Assembly: GCA_943370285.1 (NCBI GenBank) | Contig: CALRQJ020000006.1 | Coordinates: forward strand, 157,410 to 221,409 | Source: CALRQJ02 sp943370285 | Lineage (GTDB): Bacteria > Bacteroidota > Bacteroidia > Chitinophagales > Chitinophagaceae | DNA: 64,000 nt | Direction: 5' to 3' | Shown: positions 43,135 through 53,416 of the stretch, in pieces | How positions within the stretch are numbered: position 1 is the stretch's first letter | Layout: every line of letters starts with the position of its first letter | Program-made: the position numbers and the translations under genes | Notes under the pieces: model-generated | Database searches by the model: none | Seen by the model: only the letters and a program-made list of their open reading frames with translations | What the model was told of the DNA's origin: nothing

Positions 43135-46100
43135 TTACTTTACAATTGCTACGTTGCCTTTGTACACAAAAGGTGTATCATCTTCGCAAAGTACTTCACA
43201 AGTGTACACATATACATCAGGCGAAGCAGCATTGCCACCACGTATTCTACCATTCCATGCATGTGATGCATCGTTTGGTGGGAAGTTGGCTCTTTCAAAA
43301 ACCACTTGACCCCAACGGTTAAATACTCTGAAAGACTTCACCAACTTGATGCCTGTTCCTCTTACCACCAACAAATCATTGATGCCATCATTGTCCGGTG
43401 TAAAGGTGTTTGGAATAAATACTTGTGTGCTTTCACAGAACGCTTTTATACACATGGTATCACTTCCGGCGCAGCCGTATGCATTAATTGCTTGTAAACT
43501 ATAGCATACATTTTTCTTAACGCTGACAAGTGGTGTTGGACAATTGTTACAACTTAAATCTGTAATCGGACTCCAGATGTAATTGCGGATTGGTCCGTTA
43601 GTAATAGATGGATTTAAAGTAAAGGTTGAACCAGCTGCTAATGTTCTATCCTGCCCTAAATTAACCACCGGATAACCACCAACTGCAACGGTTACATAAG
43701 CAGTATCAGCAAAGCAGCTAAAGTTATCGGTACCTATCACTCGGTAAATAGTTGTAACGGTTGGACTTGCAATTGGATTAGCACTTGTAGCATTATCTAA
43801 TCCTGTAGCAGGGAACCAAGTATAATTGGTTGCACCGCTTACCGATAATCTTGTTTGCTGACCAATACAGATAGAATCATTTCCTGATACTTGAATGTTA
43901 AATGGTTGTGCTACACTTACCACAACTGTATCTCTGTTGCTGCAACCAAAATTATTAAAGCCGGTAACCACATATTGCGTTGTAATAATTGGATTTGCAA
44001 TTGGATTTGCAATAGCAGGATTGCTTAATCCTTGGAAAGGTGTCCAAGCATAAGATGTTGCGCCATTAGCATTGAGTTGTGTACTTTGACCACGACAAAT
44101 CAACACATCTGTACTTGCGGTAACATTTGGTCTTGGGTGAATGGTTACACGTTGTTCTGTGGTATCAAAACAACCGTTTGTAGTACCTGCAATCAACTGA
44201 ACAATATAAGTTGCCGGTATTGTAAAGTTGTACGTTGCCACCGGTGTAGATGCGGTAGCACTGTTGCCGAAATTCCAACTGTAGAAATTTACTGTATCAA
44301 CTGAATTAACCAAAGATGTAAATGTGATAGGCTGACTAATACAAGCCACTGTATCACTAATAATGCCTAGCACCGGTTTGTTGTCTACTTTAACAAATGT
44401 TGGTGTATAAGCGGTATCGGTACAACCACTGTTACCGGTGATAATTAAACGGATTGGCCAAGTGTTGGTAGCTGTATAGTTATTTTGCGGATTGGGCTGT
44501 GTACTTGTATTGCCATCACCAAAATTCCAGCTGTATTGATTGATGCCGAAAAATGATCTTGAAGTATCTGCAAAGCCAACTGTAGTATAACCACAGAACC
44601 GTTGTTGAGCACTTGTAAATCCGGCATTGATATTATCAACTTTAATGGTATCAGTACCGGTTAAGGTAATGCGACAACCACCGGTACCAATTAATTCAAC
44701 CGAAGGTATGTACCTGCCAGGTAATGGATAAGTGTAGAATATAACATTGTTGGTACTTGTAATACTTACGCCATTGCCAAAGTTCCAGCGGATAGAATCT
44801 GTATTGGCCGCTGTTACTTGCAAACGAACCGGTCGATTACAAATGAAACCATTATCATAACTCAAGGTTCCGGTTGGGCCTTGCACCAATACTTGTCTTG
44901 TTTTTTGATATGTACAACCGCCGGCGCTTCTTGCAATCATGGTAACTGTAAAGTTGCCTAATGCCGTGAAAGTATGCGTTACCGAATCTCCGGTTGCTGT
45001 ATTGCCATCACCAAAATTCCAAGTGGTTAAAATAGATGGTCTAGAGCGATTAATGAAAGTAGTAGTAAAGGGATGACATCCGCCCAAAGTATCTGTAATA
45101 TCAAATACACCGGGCTGTGTAGCCACAATACTTACTTGTTTGGTGATGCTATCTACACAAGCATTACCGGGATTATACTGTCTGCTTGCAATTAATGTAA
45201 CCGGATATACTCCCGGGGTAGCATAAATTTTTGCAGGATTGGTTAGGGTAGATGTTGAACCATCGCCAAAGCGCCATAAATAACCAATACCCGTTGGTGT
45301 ACTTTGATTGGTGAAACGAACACTATCGCCGATACAAGCACTCAATGGATTAGCAGAAAAATTAACCGTAGGTTTTTCAAATACTTGAATGGTTTCTGTA
45401 TCTGTGGTATCGCTACAGCCATTGGTGGCTTGCAATATCACATTAAAGGTGCCGGCCAAATTATAAGTATGCGTTACCGTATCAATATTGCTGAAAGTAT
45501 TGAGTGTGTTGCCATCACCAAAATCCCAACGGAACGAAGATGCGCCGCTGCTGTTATTGATGAAGTTTACAGTATGGGGAGCACAGCCTGTTACCTCATT
45601 TCCATTCACTGCAAAATTAATGTTGATGGTGTTTGGTGCTACTACAATGGCAAAGCGTTGTGAATCTACACCACACTCATTCGTAGCTTTTAATTTAACA
45701 AAGAATGTATCCGGCACACCGGTAATAAAAGTATGTTGTAATTGTCCGGTGGTTGTTGTAGTTAAAGTACTGCCGTCATCAAAACTCCAATCATACGTTA
45801 CATTACTGCCCAATGAATTATTGGTAAACGTTACCGTAAATGGTGAACAACCTGTAGAACGATTCGGCGTAAATAACGCTTTTGGTTTAGATTTTACTCG
45901 TATTTGTTTTGTTGCAGTAAGGGTATCGCAAATGGTAAATGCTCTCAATGTTACGTTGTAAATCGTATCACCATAAGTAGCACTAGTAGCATAGTTAATA
46001 CCAGGTGGATTGATGGCAGTAGAGGTTTGTCCGTTACCAAAATTCCATAAGTAATTAAAGGCATTTACATTGGGTGTGTTATTGGTAAAGTTGATGGTTA

Positions 46101-49100
46101 AAGGACCGCAGGCAGCCGTATCACTGGCTGCAAAAGCCGGTTCGGGCTGATCGAATGTATAGAATTTAACTTCCATACTATCGTTTCTACAAACAAAGCT
46201 GCTGGTCACCACTAATTTAATAGTAACCGAATCGCCATCATTGGTTATGGTATATCCCGGGAAGTTGATGCCGGTTCCAATCAATACATTATTGGCATAC
46301 CAACTGTAAATATTATTTCTATCGGGATAAGGTGTAGTAATAATATTAGTTGATGTGATATTGAATGGTGGACAGCCAATATACGTTGATGCCGTAAACT
46401 GTGCTTCTGCATCCGGATTAACGGTAATGATAACTACATTACTAGTGCTTGATTGAGCACCAGTACAAAACTGTGAGGTAACAACTCTACGGAAACGAGT
46501 GGTTTGTGTTAATATACCAGGGTTGTAAGATTGAGCATTTCCGCCAGGGATATTGGTCCACGTAGTTCCACCATCAATACTTTGTTGCCAGTTGTAAATG
46601 AACAAACCATCTGCACCGGTTGGTATAGAGCCATTGATAATAGCGGCATTCGTATTGGTACAAATCGTTTGATTGCTGTTGATAGAATTATTACCAAGCG
46701 GTGGTTGTACAATCACTAAAATTCGTTGGCTAATCGTTTGACAAGGAGTAGAGTTTACAATTCTGCGATAGTACAAAGTTGTAGCTGCTGTAAAATTATA
46801 AGTAGGCAATGTAGCTCCTGTAAGATTTACCCAAGTAATACCATCGACACTTCTTTGCCATTGGTAAGTATATGCACCATTTCCACCCGTTGGCGGTGTG
46901 CCGGTTAGCGTAACCGTTTGACCCGTACAATACGTGTTGGTTACAGTATCAATTATATTAATGATGGATGGATAGTTGATGACTTCAATAGTATCTCTAC
47001 TTGGCGGACAAGTGCCGTTTGCAATTACCCATTCAAAACGATAAGTGCCTACCACTAAATTAGAAACGGTTGGATTAGGAATAGTTAGTGATGAAAAATT
47101 AGCAACGGATGGTCCGCTTACTTGAGCCCATGTTCCTGTTTCGCCAATAGCTGTAGCATTTGCTGCTAGAATTAAACCGGTTTGATTACACAATTGTCTA
47201 TCGCTACCGGCATTGGCATTGGTTACCGGAAGTACAACGGTTATGATGGTGGTATCAGATGGTGTACCACTACAAGAGCCGCTTTGAACAATAGCCCTGT
47301 ACCAAGTAGTGGCCAATAAGTTGGTATAAGCGATGGTAGTAGCTGTAGTAGCGATAGGTGACCAAGATGCACCGCTGTTGGTAGATAACTCCCAACGAAC
47401 GATGGAACCTACAAACCCGGTGAGTGTAATATTTCCATTATTCGATCCTCTACAAACGGTAGCATCGGGATTGGTATTTCCGGCAATAGTTGCAGGTGCT
47501 ACATTAATAGTAACCGGAACACTTATTGCCGATGTAGTACAACCATCTGCTATGCCTGCCGATACAACAATCACCCTTACTGCAAAAGTATCTTGCACAT
47601 TTACAAAACTGAGCGTTGGTGTAGTTACGGCAGTATCAATCCAAATATTATCATTAATTGGTTTGGGATTGTATTGCCATTTTTGAATAACTCCGGTAAA
47701 AGAACCCAAAGTGAAAGTTATATTGTTGCCCTGACAAGTATTGGTGGTGTTGGCAGTAGCGGTTCCTACAACCGGTAAATCATACACTCTTATAATTACC
47801 GTATCCGCCGAAGGCGTACATCCGGCATCGTTAGTAATGCTCCATACTAATTGGTAATTACCGGCTGCCGCAAAGCTGAAACTTGAATTTGAATTGTTGT
47901 TATTGCTGAAACTTCCATTACCGCCTGTTGGTTGATTGATAATAGTCCAAACACCGGTTTCAAATGGCCTAGCCGATATATTGTTGGCAGCAAGGGTTAC
48001 ACTGCCTGAAGTTACAAAATCACAAACCACTCTATCTGCACCTGCATTGGCAATGGAGATAGCCGGACGTATCGTAACAGCAACTGTATCTTTTGTTGGC
48101 GGACAAGTTCCATTAGCAATTTGCCATTCAAAAGTATAAGTACCCGGAATTAAACTAGTGGCATTGATGGTTGGTAAAGTATTAGAAGATAATACAGCAG
48201 TATTGGGTCCGCTGAGCTGTGTCCACAATCCTGTTTCTATGGTGGATGGCGTATTACCTGTAATAGAAGTATTGGTAACATTACACAACAATTGATCTAC
48301 CCCGGCATTGGCAGGAGTAACCGCATCTATAACGGTAATGATAGTTGTATCGGATGGTGAACCCAAACAAGCGCCACTTTGTACGATAGCTCTGTACCAT
48401 GTGGTGGTACTAAGATTGGTATAGGTAATAGAAGTACTGGTGCTGGCAATCGTATTCCAAGTAGAACCGTTGTTGGTAGAAGATTCCCAACGAACAATAG
48501 CACCAATAAATCCAGTTAAAGTAATGGAGCCGCTGTTTAAATTTCTACAAACGGAAGCATCCGGTCCGGTAGTACCGGCAATAGTAGCAGGTGCAACATT
48601 AATGGTGTAAGGAGTCGCTGTAGCAATGGTGTTACAGCCATCTGCTAAGCCTGCAGATTGTACAATGACTCTTACAGCAAATGTATCGGTTACACCAGCA
48701 AAAGTGATGGAGGTATTGGTTACTGCAGTATCAATCCAAATATTATCATTTATTGGTTTGGGATTGTACTGCCATTTTTGAATCACTCCGGTAAAAGAGC
48801 TTAACGTAAAGGTCACATTATCTCCTACACAAACATTAGGATTACTTGCAGTGATAGTACCTGCAACCGGCAAATCATACACTTTAATCAGCACAGTATC
48901 TGTTGAAGGTGTACAACCGGCATCATTACTTATCGTCCATACCAAAGTATAAATCCCCGAACGGGCAAATGAAAACGCTGTGTTATTTGTGTTGGCATTT
49001 ACAAAAGAACCGGCACCGCCAACAGGTTGGCTGGCAATGGACCAAATGCCGCTTTCAAATGTTCTTCCGGCATTGATATTTGCGGTAAGGTTTACAGAGC

Positions 49101-52100
49101 CGGTAGCAGAAAAATCACATACCACTTGGTCTACACCTGCATTGGCAACAGTGATGGTTGGTCTAATGATGACTTCAACATTATCGGTTGATACAGGACA
49201 AGTGCCGTTTGCTAAACTCCATTGAAAAATATAGGTACCGGGAATTAAAGCTGAAGCGGTAATGTTTGGTGTGTTGGTAGCAGAAAGTGTTGCAGTGTTT
49301 GGACCACTCACTTGAGACCAAGTTCCATTTTCAATAGTAGCCGGTGTATTGCCCGATAAATTAGCAGTAGTGGTAAAACATAATTTTTGATCAAGTCCGG
49401 CATTGGCTGTTGTAACCGGATCAATCACCGTAATTACAGTAGTAGTAGAGGGTGAACCTAAACAAGCACCACTTTGAACAATTGCTCTATACCAAGTGGT
49501 AGTGCTAATATTATTGTAGGCAATAGAACTTGCCGTAGTTACAATTGGCGTCCAAGTTGTACCGTTGTTGGTCGAAAACTCCCAACGAACAATATTGCCC
49601 ACAAAACCGGTTAAGGTAATGGAACCACTGTTGAGGTTTTTACAAACGGTTGCGTTGGGTCCGGTAGTGCCGGAGTTGGTTGGTGGCGCAACATTTACGG
49701 TTAATGGAGCAGATGTAGCAGTGGATAAACAACCATCGGCTAATCCGGCAGATTGTACAATTACCCTTACGGCAAACGTATCTTGAATATTATTGAATGT
49801 GATGGAACCTGCGGTTACTGCAGTATCTACCCAAATATTATCGCTGATGGGGTTTGAATTGTACTGCCATTTTTGAATTACTCCGGTAAACGAACCTAAA
49901 GTAATGGTCACATTATCGTTTTTACAAACATTAGGATTGCTAGCGGTGATGGAACCTACAACCGGCTTATCATATGCAACAATATCAATTGTATCCCTAC
50001 TGGGAGCACAAGCCGAAGCATCATTACTGATAGTCCAGATTAAACGATACGTACCCGAACGGGCAAAAGTGAAAGTGGTATTGGCAGCGGTGTTGTTACC
50101 AAATGTTCCATTTCCGCCGGTAGGCTGACTGAAAATGTTCCACTGACCAATCTCATACGTTCTTGCAGGATTATTATTAGCAGCAAGATTAATTGAACCG
50201 GTGGTTTCTAAATCACAAAACACTTGATTTGCACCTGCATTGGCAGTGGTAACAGTTGGTCTGTTGTAGATAACAATCGTATCATTTCTCGGTGGGCAAC
50301 TGCTACTACCACGAATTGACCATATGAAAGTGTAGACATTATCTGCTGTTAAACCTGTAACAGATGTACTGTTTAATCCCGGGAAACTAATTGTTGCTGC
50401 CGGTCCAGCAATCTGCGACCATGTGCCAATACCAACCATTGGTAAATTGCCATTCAATAAAGCAGATGTTGCATTACATAATCTTTGGTCAGGCCCGGCA
50501 TTGGGTGCAGTAGGAGTTGGTCTTACCACCACAAACAAAGTATCTATTTCGCCAATACAACCGGTTGGTCCGGTAACAGTTATAATGTATCTAACCCTAG
50601 CATTTGTAGTGCCGGTATTGTTTAAAGTATGATTGATGGAAGTAGTTGTTACCGGAGTAACTTGACTGCTAAAGCCGGTAGCTGTGCCGGAAATTAATGC
50701 TGCTGTCCAAATGTAAGTTACACCTGCTGCATTGGTACTATAAGTTATGCCAATGGCCGAATTGTTGCAAATGGTATCTAGCGGCAAAACGCTGATTAAA
50801 TCCGGTTTTGCTTTAATGGTAACATTGAGTTCAAAAGGCTCACCAATACAACCATCTCTGGCTGGTGTAATTGTGTATCTAACAATGGCATCTGTAGTAG
50901 CACTAGTATTGGTTAAAATATCAGCAATATTTCCGCTGCCGTTGGCAGATAATCCGGTAACGGCACCGGCTAAAAGTGTTGAAGTCCAAGTAAAACTGCT
51001 TCCGCTAACCGTAGATATTGGTGTATGTGCAACACTGGCATCGCTACAAATGGTTTTGGAACTTGTAACACCGGTATTTCTGGGTTGAATTCTAACAATT
51101 AAGGTATCTCTTCTTACCGGACAAACCGTTGGACCTTGTGGAGTAACCGTAAAAATCAAATTGATTAAGCCTGAGTTTTTATCTGGTGTACTTAAGGTGT
51201 AGATGGGATTTAAACTGGTAGTACTGGTAAAGTTTCCAGTTCCTGTTGTTGACCAAACTGTACTTGCTGCTAAACCGGTGAAAGCAGCATTGAGTTGTAA
51301 GCTGTTGATGTCGTAACAAATCGTAGAATCTTTAACCGGACCTACACTAGCTGTTACAGGCCTATTAAATGTAATGTTTTGATAGACCGTATCGCTACCG
51401 CAATCATTTTGAAAAATCAAACGAATATTATAAGTAGCAAAGTCTAAAAATTCGATATTGGGGTATTGAGAACTTGGTCCAGTGCCGCCAATATATCCAA
51501 AAGTGCCGCCGGTAACGGCCCATTGGTAAATTTCATTACCTAGGTTAGTGTTGAAAGTTGGTCGGTGAGCACCATGTGTAGCAAAGTCTATAGTACGAAT
51601 ATTACAATAAGTAACTGCTCCGGGGATAGTAGCATTTGCTTCATCTATCACTTCAACATAGCGCCAATTGCTTTGAAATACACCACAACTGTTAGCAGCT
51701 GTTAAACGCATCCTGTAATCACCCGGCACTAAAAATGTAAAAGTAGGATTGGGTGCATTGATACTTGGAGTAACTGTGTAAATCCCTGTACCGGCAGGAA
51801 TAAGTGCCCCGGTAATATTGTTATACACCAACCACTCAAAATCCATTGGGCGGCAGGGGTTAGCGATAGTAAGATTCGTAGGCGTAAATGTTAAAGGGGC
51901 ACAACCGGCAATGGTATCTCTGCCATTGATTTTAAAATCAGGATTTGGAACAGGCTCAATACATATTGTCCTAACATGCTCTGCTAATCCACAGGTACCA
52001 TTATCAACCACTAATCTAATGATATGGGTACCGGCAGTTGTAAAAGTATAATCAAAATGAGGAGGTGGGCTTTGTTGTAAACTATCTGAAATTAGTACGC

Positions 52101-53289
52101 CATCTACATACCAGTAATAATCTGCATTAACTGTACAAACACCTCCTAAAAAGGCTTGACCGGGGTCACTAGTATTTGTAAAACGAACCAATGTATTAAT
52201 ACAAGTAGTGTCTATTCCACTGAATCTGGCAATTGGTTGTTTGAAAATTTTTGCTCTAGTAGTTACTTGAGGCTGGTCACAATTATTTTGAGTTACTGTT
52301 CCCCCCATAGCGCTGCTTAAGTACCAAGGGTTTAATAGCGTAGTAGTTACATTAAACGACACATTTGCACTGTCACAAGATGTAAATGTATAGGTATGGG
52401 AAAGATTACCGTTTAGGGCAAGTAATTCGCAGTGTTTATAAACTGATGCGGCACTTCCATCCCCCCAACTAATTTGATATTGTGTACCCGGAAAATTATT
52501 AGCTATGCCGGTAATACTATCTAAACCCATAACAAAAGTTAATGGTGTTGGTAAACAACCTTGTTGCTCACCATCGGTAGATAAACCCAATCTATTGGGT
52601 GAATTAATTAGGAAATATGCCCTAGTACTATTGATGCTACCATTGGTAGCTTTTACGATATAGGTATAATAATGTCTGGTTAAAAAATAATCTAAATCTC
52701 CACTTCCATTGAATGTAAGCCCACTTTGTACATTTCCGGTAATTTCATTTTTAATGGTTGCCGTAGCGGTAGCACCTGCAGAACTTTGGTTTTGTAGTCT
52801 TATGGGTTGATTTAATTGACCGCTACAGTAACCAAAAGCTTCGTCGGTTCTCAAAATTCTACTTGTTGGAAAAGGGTTTGATCTTGCCCTTACTGCTGTG
52901 CCAGTTGCTTGTACTTCAAAAGCTACAGTAGCACCTGAAATAATAGCCGGGTTGGTGGATTTAACTCGCAACTTATAATTAGTGCCCGGTGTTGTTGCTG
53001 CAGGAACAATACCGTTAACAAAGCTGGCAAAAAAACCATTATAGGTTCCTATCATGGTTTCTGTTGCAAAATCATCAGCCGATAACCACAATTGAAATAC
53101 GTTTCCAGTGTTGTAGCACCCAGTTACTTTAAAAGGCACCGCAACATCAGAGCCTTGTCCATAAATGCCCGAAAAAAAATTGGTATTGTCTATGGTAATA
53201 GTTTGGCTTTTCAGTAACGAATTGCTACTAAATAGGATAAAGAGGAGCCACACTATACTTTTGGTATAGGTCTTGTTGAAATATTGCAT
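43135..53289 (-). CDS. Giant T9SS-exported repeat protein with PKD domains
   Basis: A 3384-residue surface or secreted protein. A signal peptide (about 1-29) is followed by beta-sandwich domains. About 930-2025 contain three near-identical 365/366-residue units (NAG-DQ-LC, WSQ-SGP, VCD, GVIQKWQYN, WYRAIVQSG) plus a partial fourth. Then come many PKD domains (about 2150-3060, pattern YxWNFGDGNTST) and a C-terminal T9SS type-B (gliding-motility) domain beginning IPNTFTPDNDGINDLLVV (about 3290-3384). Such proteins act as adhesins in gliding, attachment or polymer binding; SprB is the best-known case. The adjacent PorP/SprF gene is its expected partner. No enzymatic domain was seen. Confidence 0.93.
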   Translation of the reverse strand: MQYFNKTYTKSIVWLLFILFSSNSLLKSQTITIDNTNFFSGIYGQGSDVAVPFKVTGCYNTGNVFQLWLSADDFATETMIGTYNGFFASFVNGIVPAATTPGTNYKLRVKSTNPAIISGATVAFEVQATGTAVRARSNPFPTSRILRTDEAFGYCSGQLNQPIRLQNQSSAGATATATIKNEITGNVQSGLTFNGSGDLDYFLTRHYYTYIVKATNGSINSTRAYFLINSPNRLGLSTDGEQQGCLPTPLTFVMGLDSITGIANNFPGTQYQISWGDGSAASVYKHCELLALNGNLSHTYTFTSCDSANVSFNVTTTLLNPWYLSSAMGGTVTQNNCDQPQVTTRAKIFKQPIARFSGIDTTCINTLVRFTNTSDPGQAFLGGVCTVNADYYWYVDGVLISDSLQQSPPPHFDYTFTTAGTHIIRLVVDNGTCGLAEHVRTICIEPVPNPDFKINGRDTIAGCAPLTFTPTNLTIANPCRPMDFEWLVYNNITGALIPAGTGIYTVTPSINAPNPTFTFLVPGDYRMRLTAANSCGVFQSNWRYVEVIDEANATIPGAVTYCNIRTIDFATHGAHRPTFNTNLGNEIYQWAVTGGTFGYIGGTGPSSQYPNIEFLDFATYNIRLIFQNDCGSDTVYQNITFNRPVTASVGPVKDSTICYDINSLQLNAAFTGLAASTVWSTTGTGNFTSTTSLNPIYTLSTPDKNSGLINLIFTVTPQGPTVCPVRRDTLIVRIQPRNTGVTSSKTICSDASVAHTPISTVSGSSFTWTSTLLAGAVTGLSANGSGNIADILTNTSATTDAIVRYTITPARDGCIGEPFELNVTIKAKPDLISVLPLDTICNNSAIGITYSTNAAGVTYIWTAALISGTATGFSSQVTPVTTTSINHTLNNTGTTNARVRYIITVTGPTGCIGEIDTLFVVVRPTPTAPNAGPDQRLCNATSALLNGNLPMVGIGTWSQIAGPAATISFPGLNSTSVTGLTADNVYTFIWSIRGSSSCPPRNDTIVIYNRPTVTTANAGANQVFCDLETTGSINLAANNNPARTYEIGQWNIFSQPTGGNGTFGNNTAANTTFTFARSGTYRLIWTISNDASACAPSRDTIDIVAYDKPVVGSITASNPNVCKNDNVTITLGSFTGVIQKWQYNSNPISDNIWVDTAVTAGSITFNNIQDTFAVRVIVQSAGLADGCLSTATSAPLTVNVAPPTNSGTTGPNATVCKNLNSGSITLTGFVGNIVRWEFSTNNGTTWTPIVTTASSIAYNNISTTTWYRAIVQSGACLGSPSTTTVITVIDPVTTANAGLDQKLCFTTTANLSGNTPATIENGTWSQVSGPNTATLSATNTPNITASALIPGTYIFQWSLANGTCPVSTDNVEVIIRPTITVANAGVDQVVCDFSATGSVNLTANINAGRTFESGIWSIASQPVGGAGSFVNANTNNTAFSFARSGIYTLVWTISNDAGCTPSTDTVLIKVYDLPVAGTITASNPNVCVGDNVTFTLSSFTGVIQKWQYNPKPINDNIWIDTAVTNTSITFAGVTDTFAVRVIVQSAGLADGCNTIATATPYTINVAPATIAGTTGPDASVCRNLNSGSITLTGFIGAIVRWESSTNNGSTWNTIASTSTSITYTNLSTTTWYRAIVQSGACLGSPSDTTIITVIDAVTPANAGVDQLLCNVTNTSITGNTPSTIETGLWTQLSGPNTAVLSSNTLPTINATSLIPGTYTFEWQIANGTCPPTKDTVAVTIRPAISIANAGADRVVCDFVTSGSVTLAANNISARPFETGVWTIINQPTGGNGSFSNNNNSNSSFSFAAAGNYQLVWSITNDAGCTPSADTVIIRVYDLPVVGTATANTTNTCQGNNITFTLGSFTGVIQKWQYNPKPINDNIWIDTAVTTPTLSFVNVQDTFAVRVIVVSAGIADGCTTSAISVPVTINVAPATIAGNTNPDATVCRGSNNGNITLTGFVGSIVRWELSTNSGASWSPIATTATTIAYTNLLATTWYRAIVQSGSCSGTPSDTTIITVVLPVTNANAGSDRQLCNQTGLILAANATAIGETGTWAQVSGPSVANFSSLTIPNPTVSNLVVGTYRFEWVIANGTCPPSRDTIEVINYPSIINIIDTVTNTYCTGQTVTLTGTPPTGGNGAYTYQWQRSVDGITWVNLTGATLPTYNFTAATTLYYRRIVNSTPCQTISQRILVIVQPPLGNNSINSNQTICTNTNAAIINGSIPTGADGLFIYNWQQSIDGGTTWTNIPGGNAQSYNPGILTQTTRFRRVVTSQFCTGAQSSTSNVVIITVNPDAEAQFTASTYIGCPPFNITSTNIITTPYPDRNNIYSWYANNVLIGTGINFPGYTITNDGDSVTIKLVVTSSFVCRNDSMEVKFYTFDQPEPAFAASDTAACGPLTINFTNNTPNVNAFNYLWNFGNGQTSTAINPPGINYATSATYGDTIYNVTLRAFTICDTLTATKQIRVKSKPKALFTPNRSTGCSPFTVTFTNNSLGSNVTYDWSFDDGSTLTTTTTGQLQHTFITGVPDTFFVKLKATNECGVDSQRFAIVVAPNTININFAVNGNEVTGCAPHTVNFINNSSGASSFRWDFGDGNTLNTFSNIDTVTHTYNLAGTFNVILQATNGCSDTTDTETIQVFEKPTVNFSANPLSACIGDSVRFTNQSTPTGIGYLWRFGDGSTSTLTNPAKIYATPGVYPVTLIASRQYNPGNACVDSITKQVSIVATQPGVFDITDTLGGCHPFTTTFINRSRPSILTTWNFGDGNTATGDSVTHTFTALGNFTVTMIARSAGGCTYQKTRQVLVQGPTGTLSYDNGFICNRPVRLQVTAANTDSIRWNFGNGVSITSTNNVIFYTYPLPGRYIPSVELIGTGGCRITLTGTDTIKVDNINAGFTSAQQRFCGYTTVGFADTSRSFFGINQYSWNFGDGNTSTQPNPQNNYTATNTWPIRLIITGNSGCTDTAYTPTFVKVDNKPVLGIISDTVACISQPITFTSLVNSVDTVNFYSWNFGNSATASTPVATYNFTIPATYIVQLIAGTTNGCFDTTEQRVTIHPRPNVTASTDVLICRGQSTQLNANGATSYAWTPFQGLSNPAIANPIANPIITTQYVVTGFNNFGCSNRDTVVVSVAQPFNIQVSGNDSICIGQQTRLSVSGATNYTWFPATGLDNATSANPIASPTVTTIYRVIGTDNFSCFADTAYVTVAVGGYPVVNLGQDRTLAAGSTFTLNPSITNGPIRNYIWSPITDLSCNNCPTPLVSVKKNVCYSLQAINAYGCAGSDTMCIKAFCESTQVFIPNTFTPDNDGINDLLVVRGTGIKLVKSFRVFNRWGQVVFERANFPPNDASHAWNGRIRGGNAASPDVYVYTCEVLCEDDTPFVYKGNVAIVK
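47215..50502 (-). repeat. Three tandem 1095/1098-base coding repeats
   Basis: Units run 50502-49405 (1098 bases), 49404-48310 (1095) and 48309-47215 (1095), with a partial fourth unit from 47214 down to about 46950. The marker CCAAATATTA (plus strand) recurs at 47641, 48736 and 49831, exactly 1095 bases apart. Each unit encodes four beta-sandwich domains. Nucleotide similarity is high enough to allow unit gain and loss by recombination. Confidence 0.9.
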
Positions 53290-53363
53290 CGGTTATTAGC
53301 TAATAGAATGGATTATATAATGCTCAATTTGACAATAATATTGTAATAAAGGAAAAAATAATA

Positions 53364-53399
53364 TCAAAAGAGCCTTTTTGGTTACAAAAAGGCCCTCTT
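53364..53399 (-). terminator. Terminator after the MATE gene
   Basis: Read on the minus strand, AGAGGGCCTTTTT and AAAAAGGCTCTTTT form a stem with a small bulge around a 6-nt loop, running into TTTT. It lies 17 bases after the MATE stop and separates that gene from the giant T9SS protein gene. Confidence 0.6.
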
Positions 53400-53416
53400 G
53401 AGTCACTTATCCACAC

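Noticed and set aside
47215..50502. CRISPR-like or transposon-like explanation for the long repeats
   Set aside because: Units are 1.1 kb, in frame, coding and directly adjacent; there are no spacers, inverted ends or transposase.
44032..51088. Many 60-157 codon plus-strand frames inside the giant gene
   Set aside because: Thr/Val/Ser-rich repeats leave the opposite strand open; the frames recur with the repeat and have no domain content.
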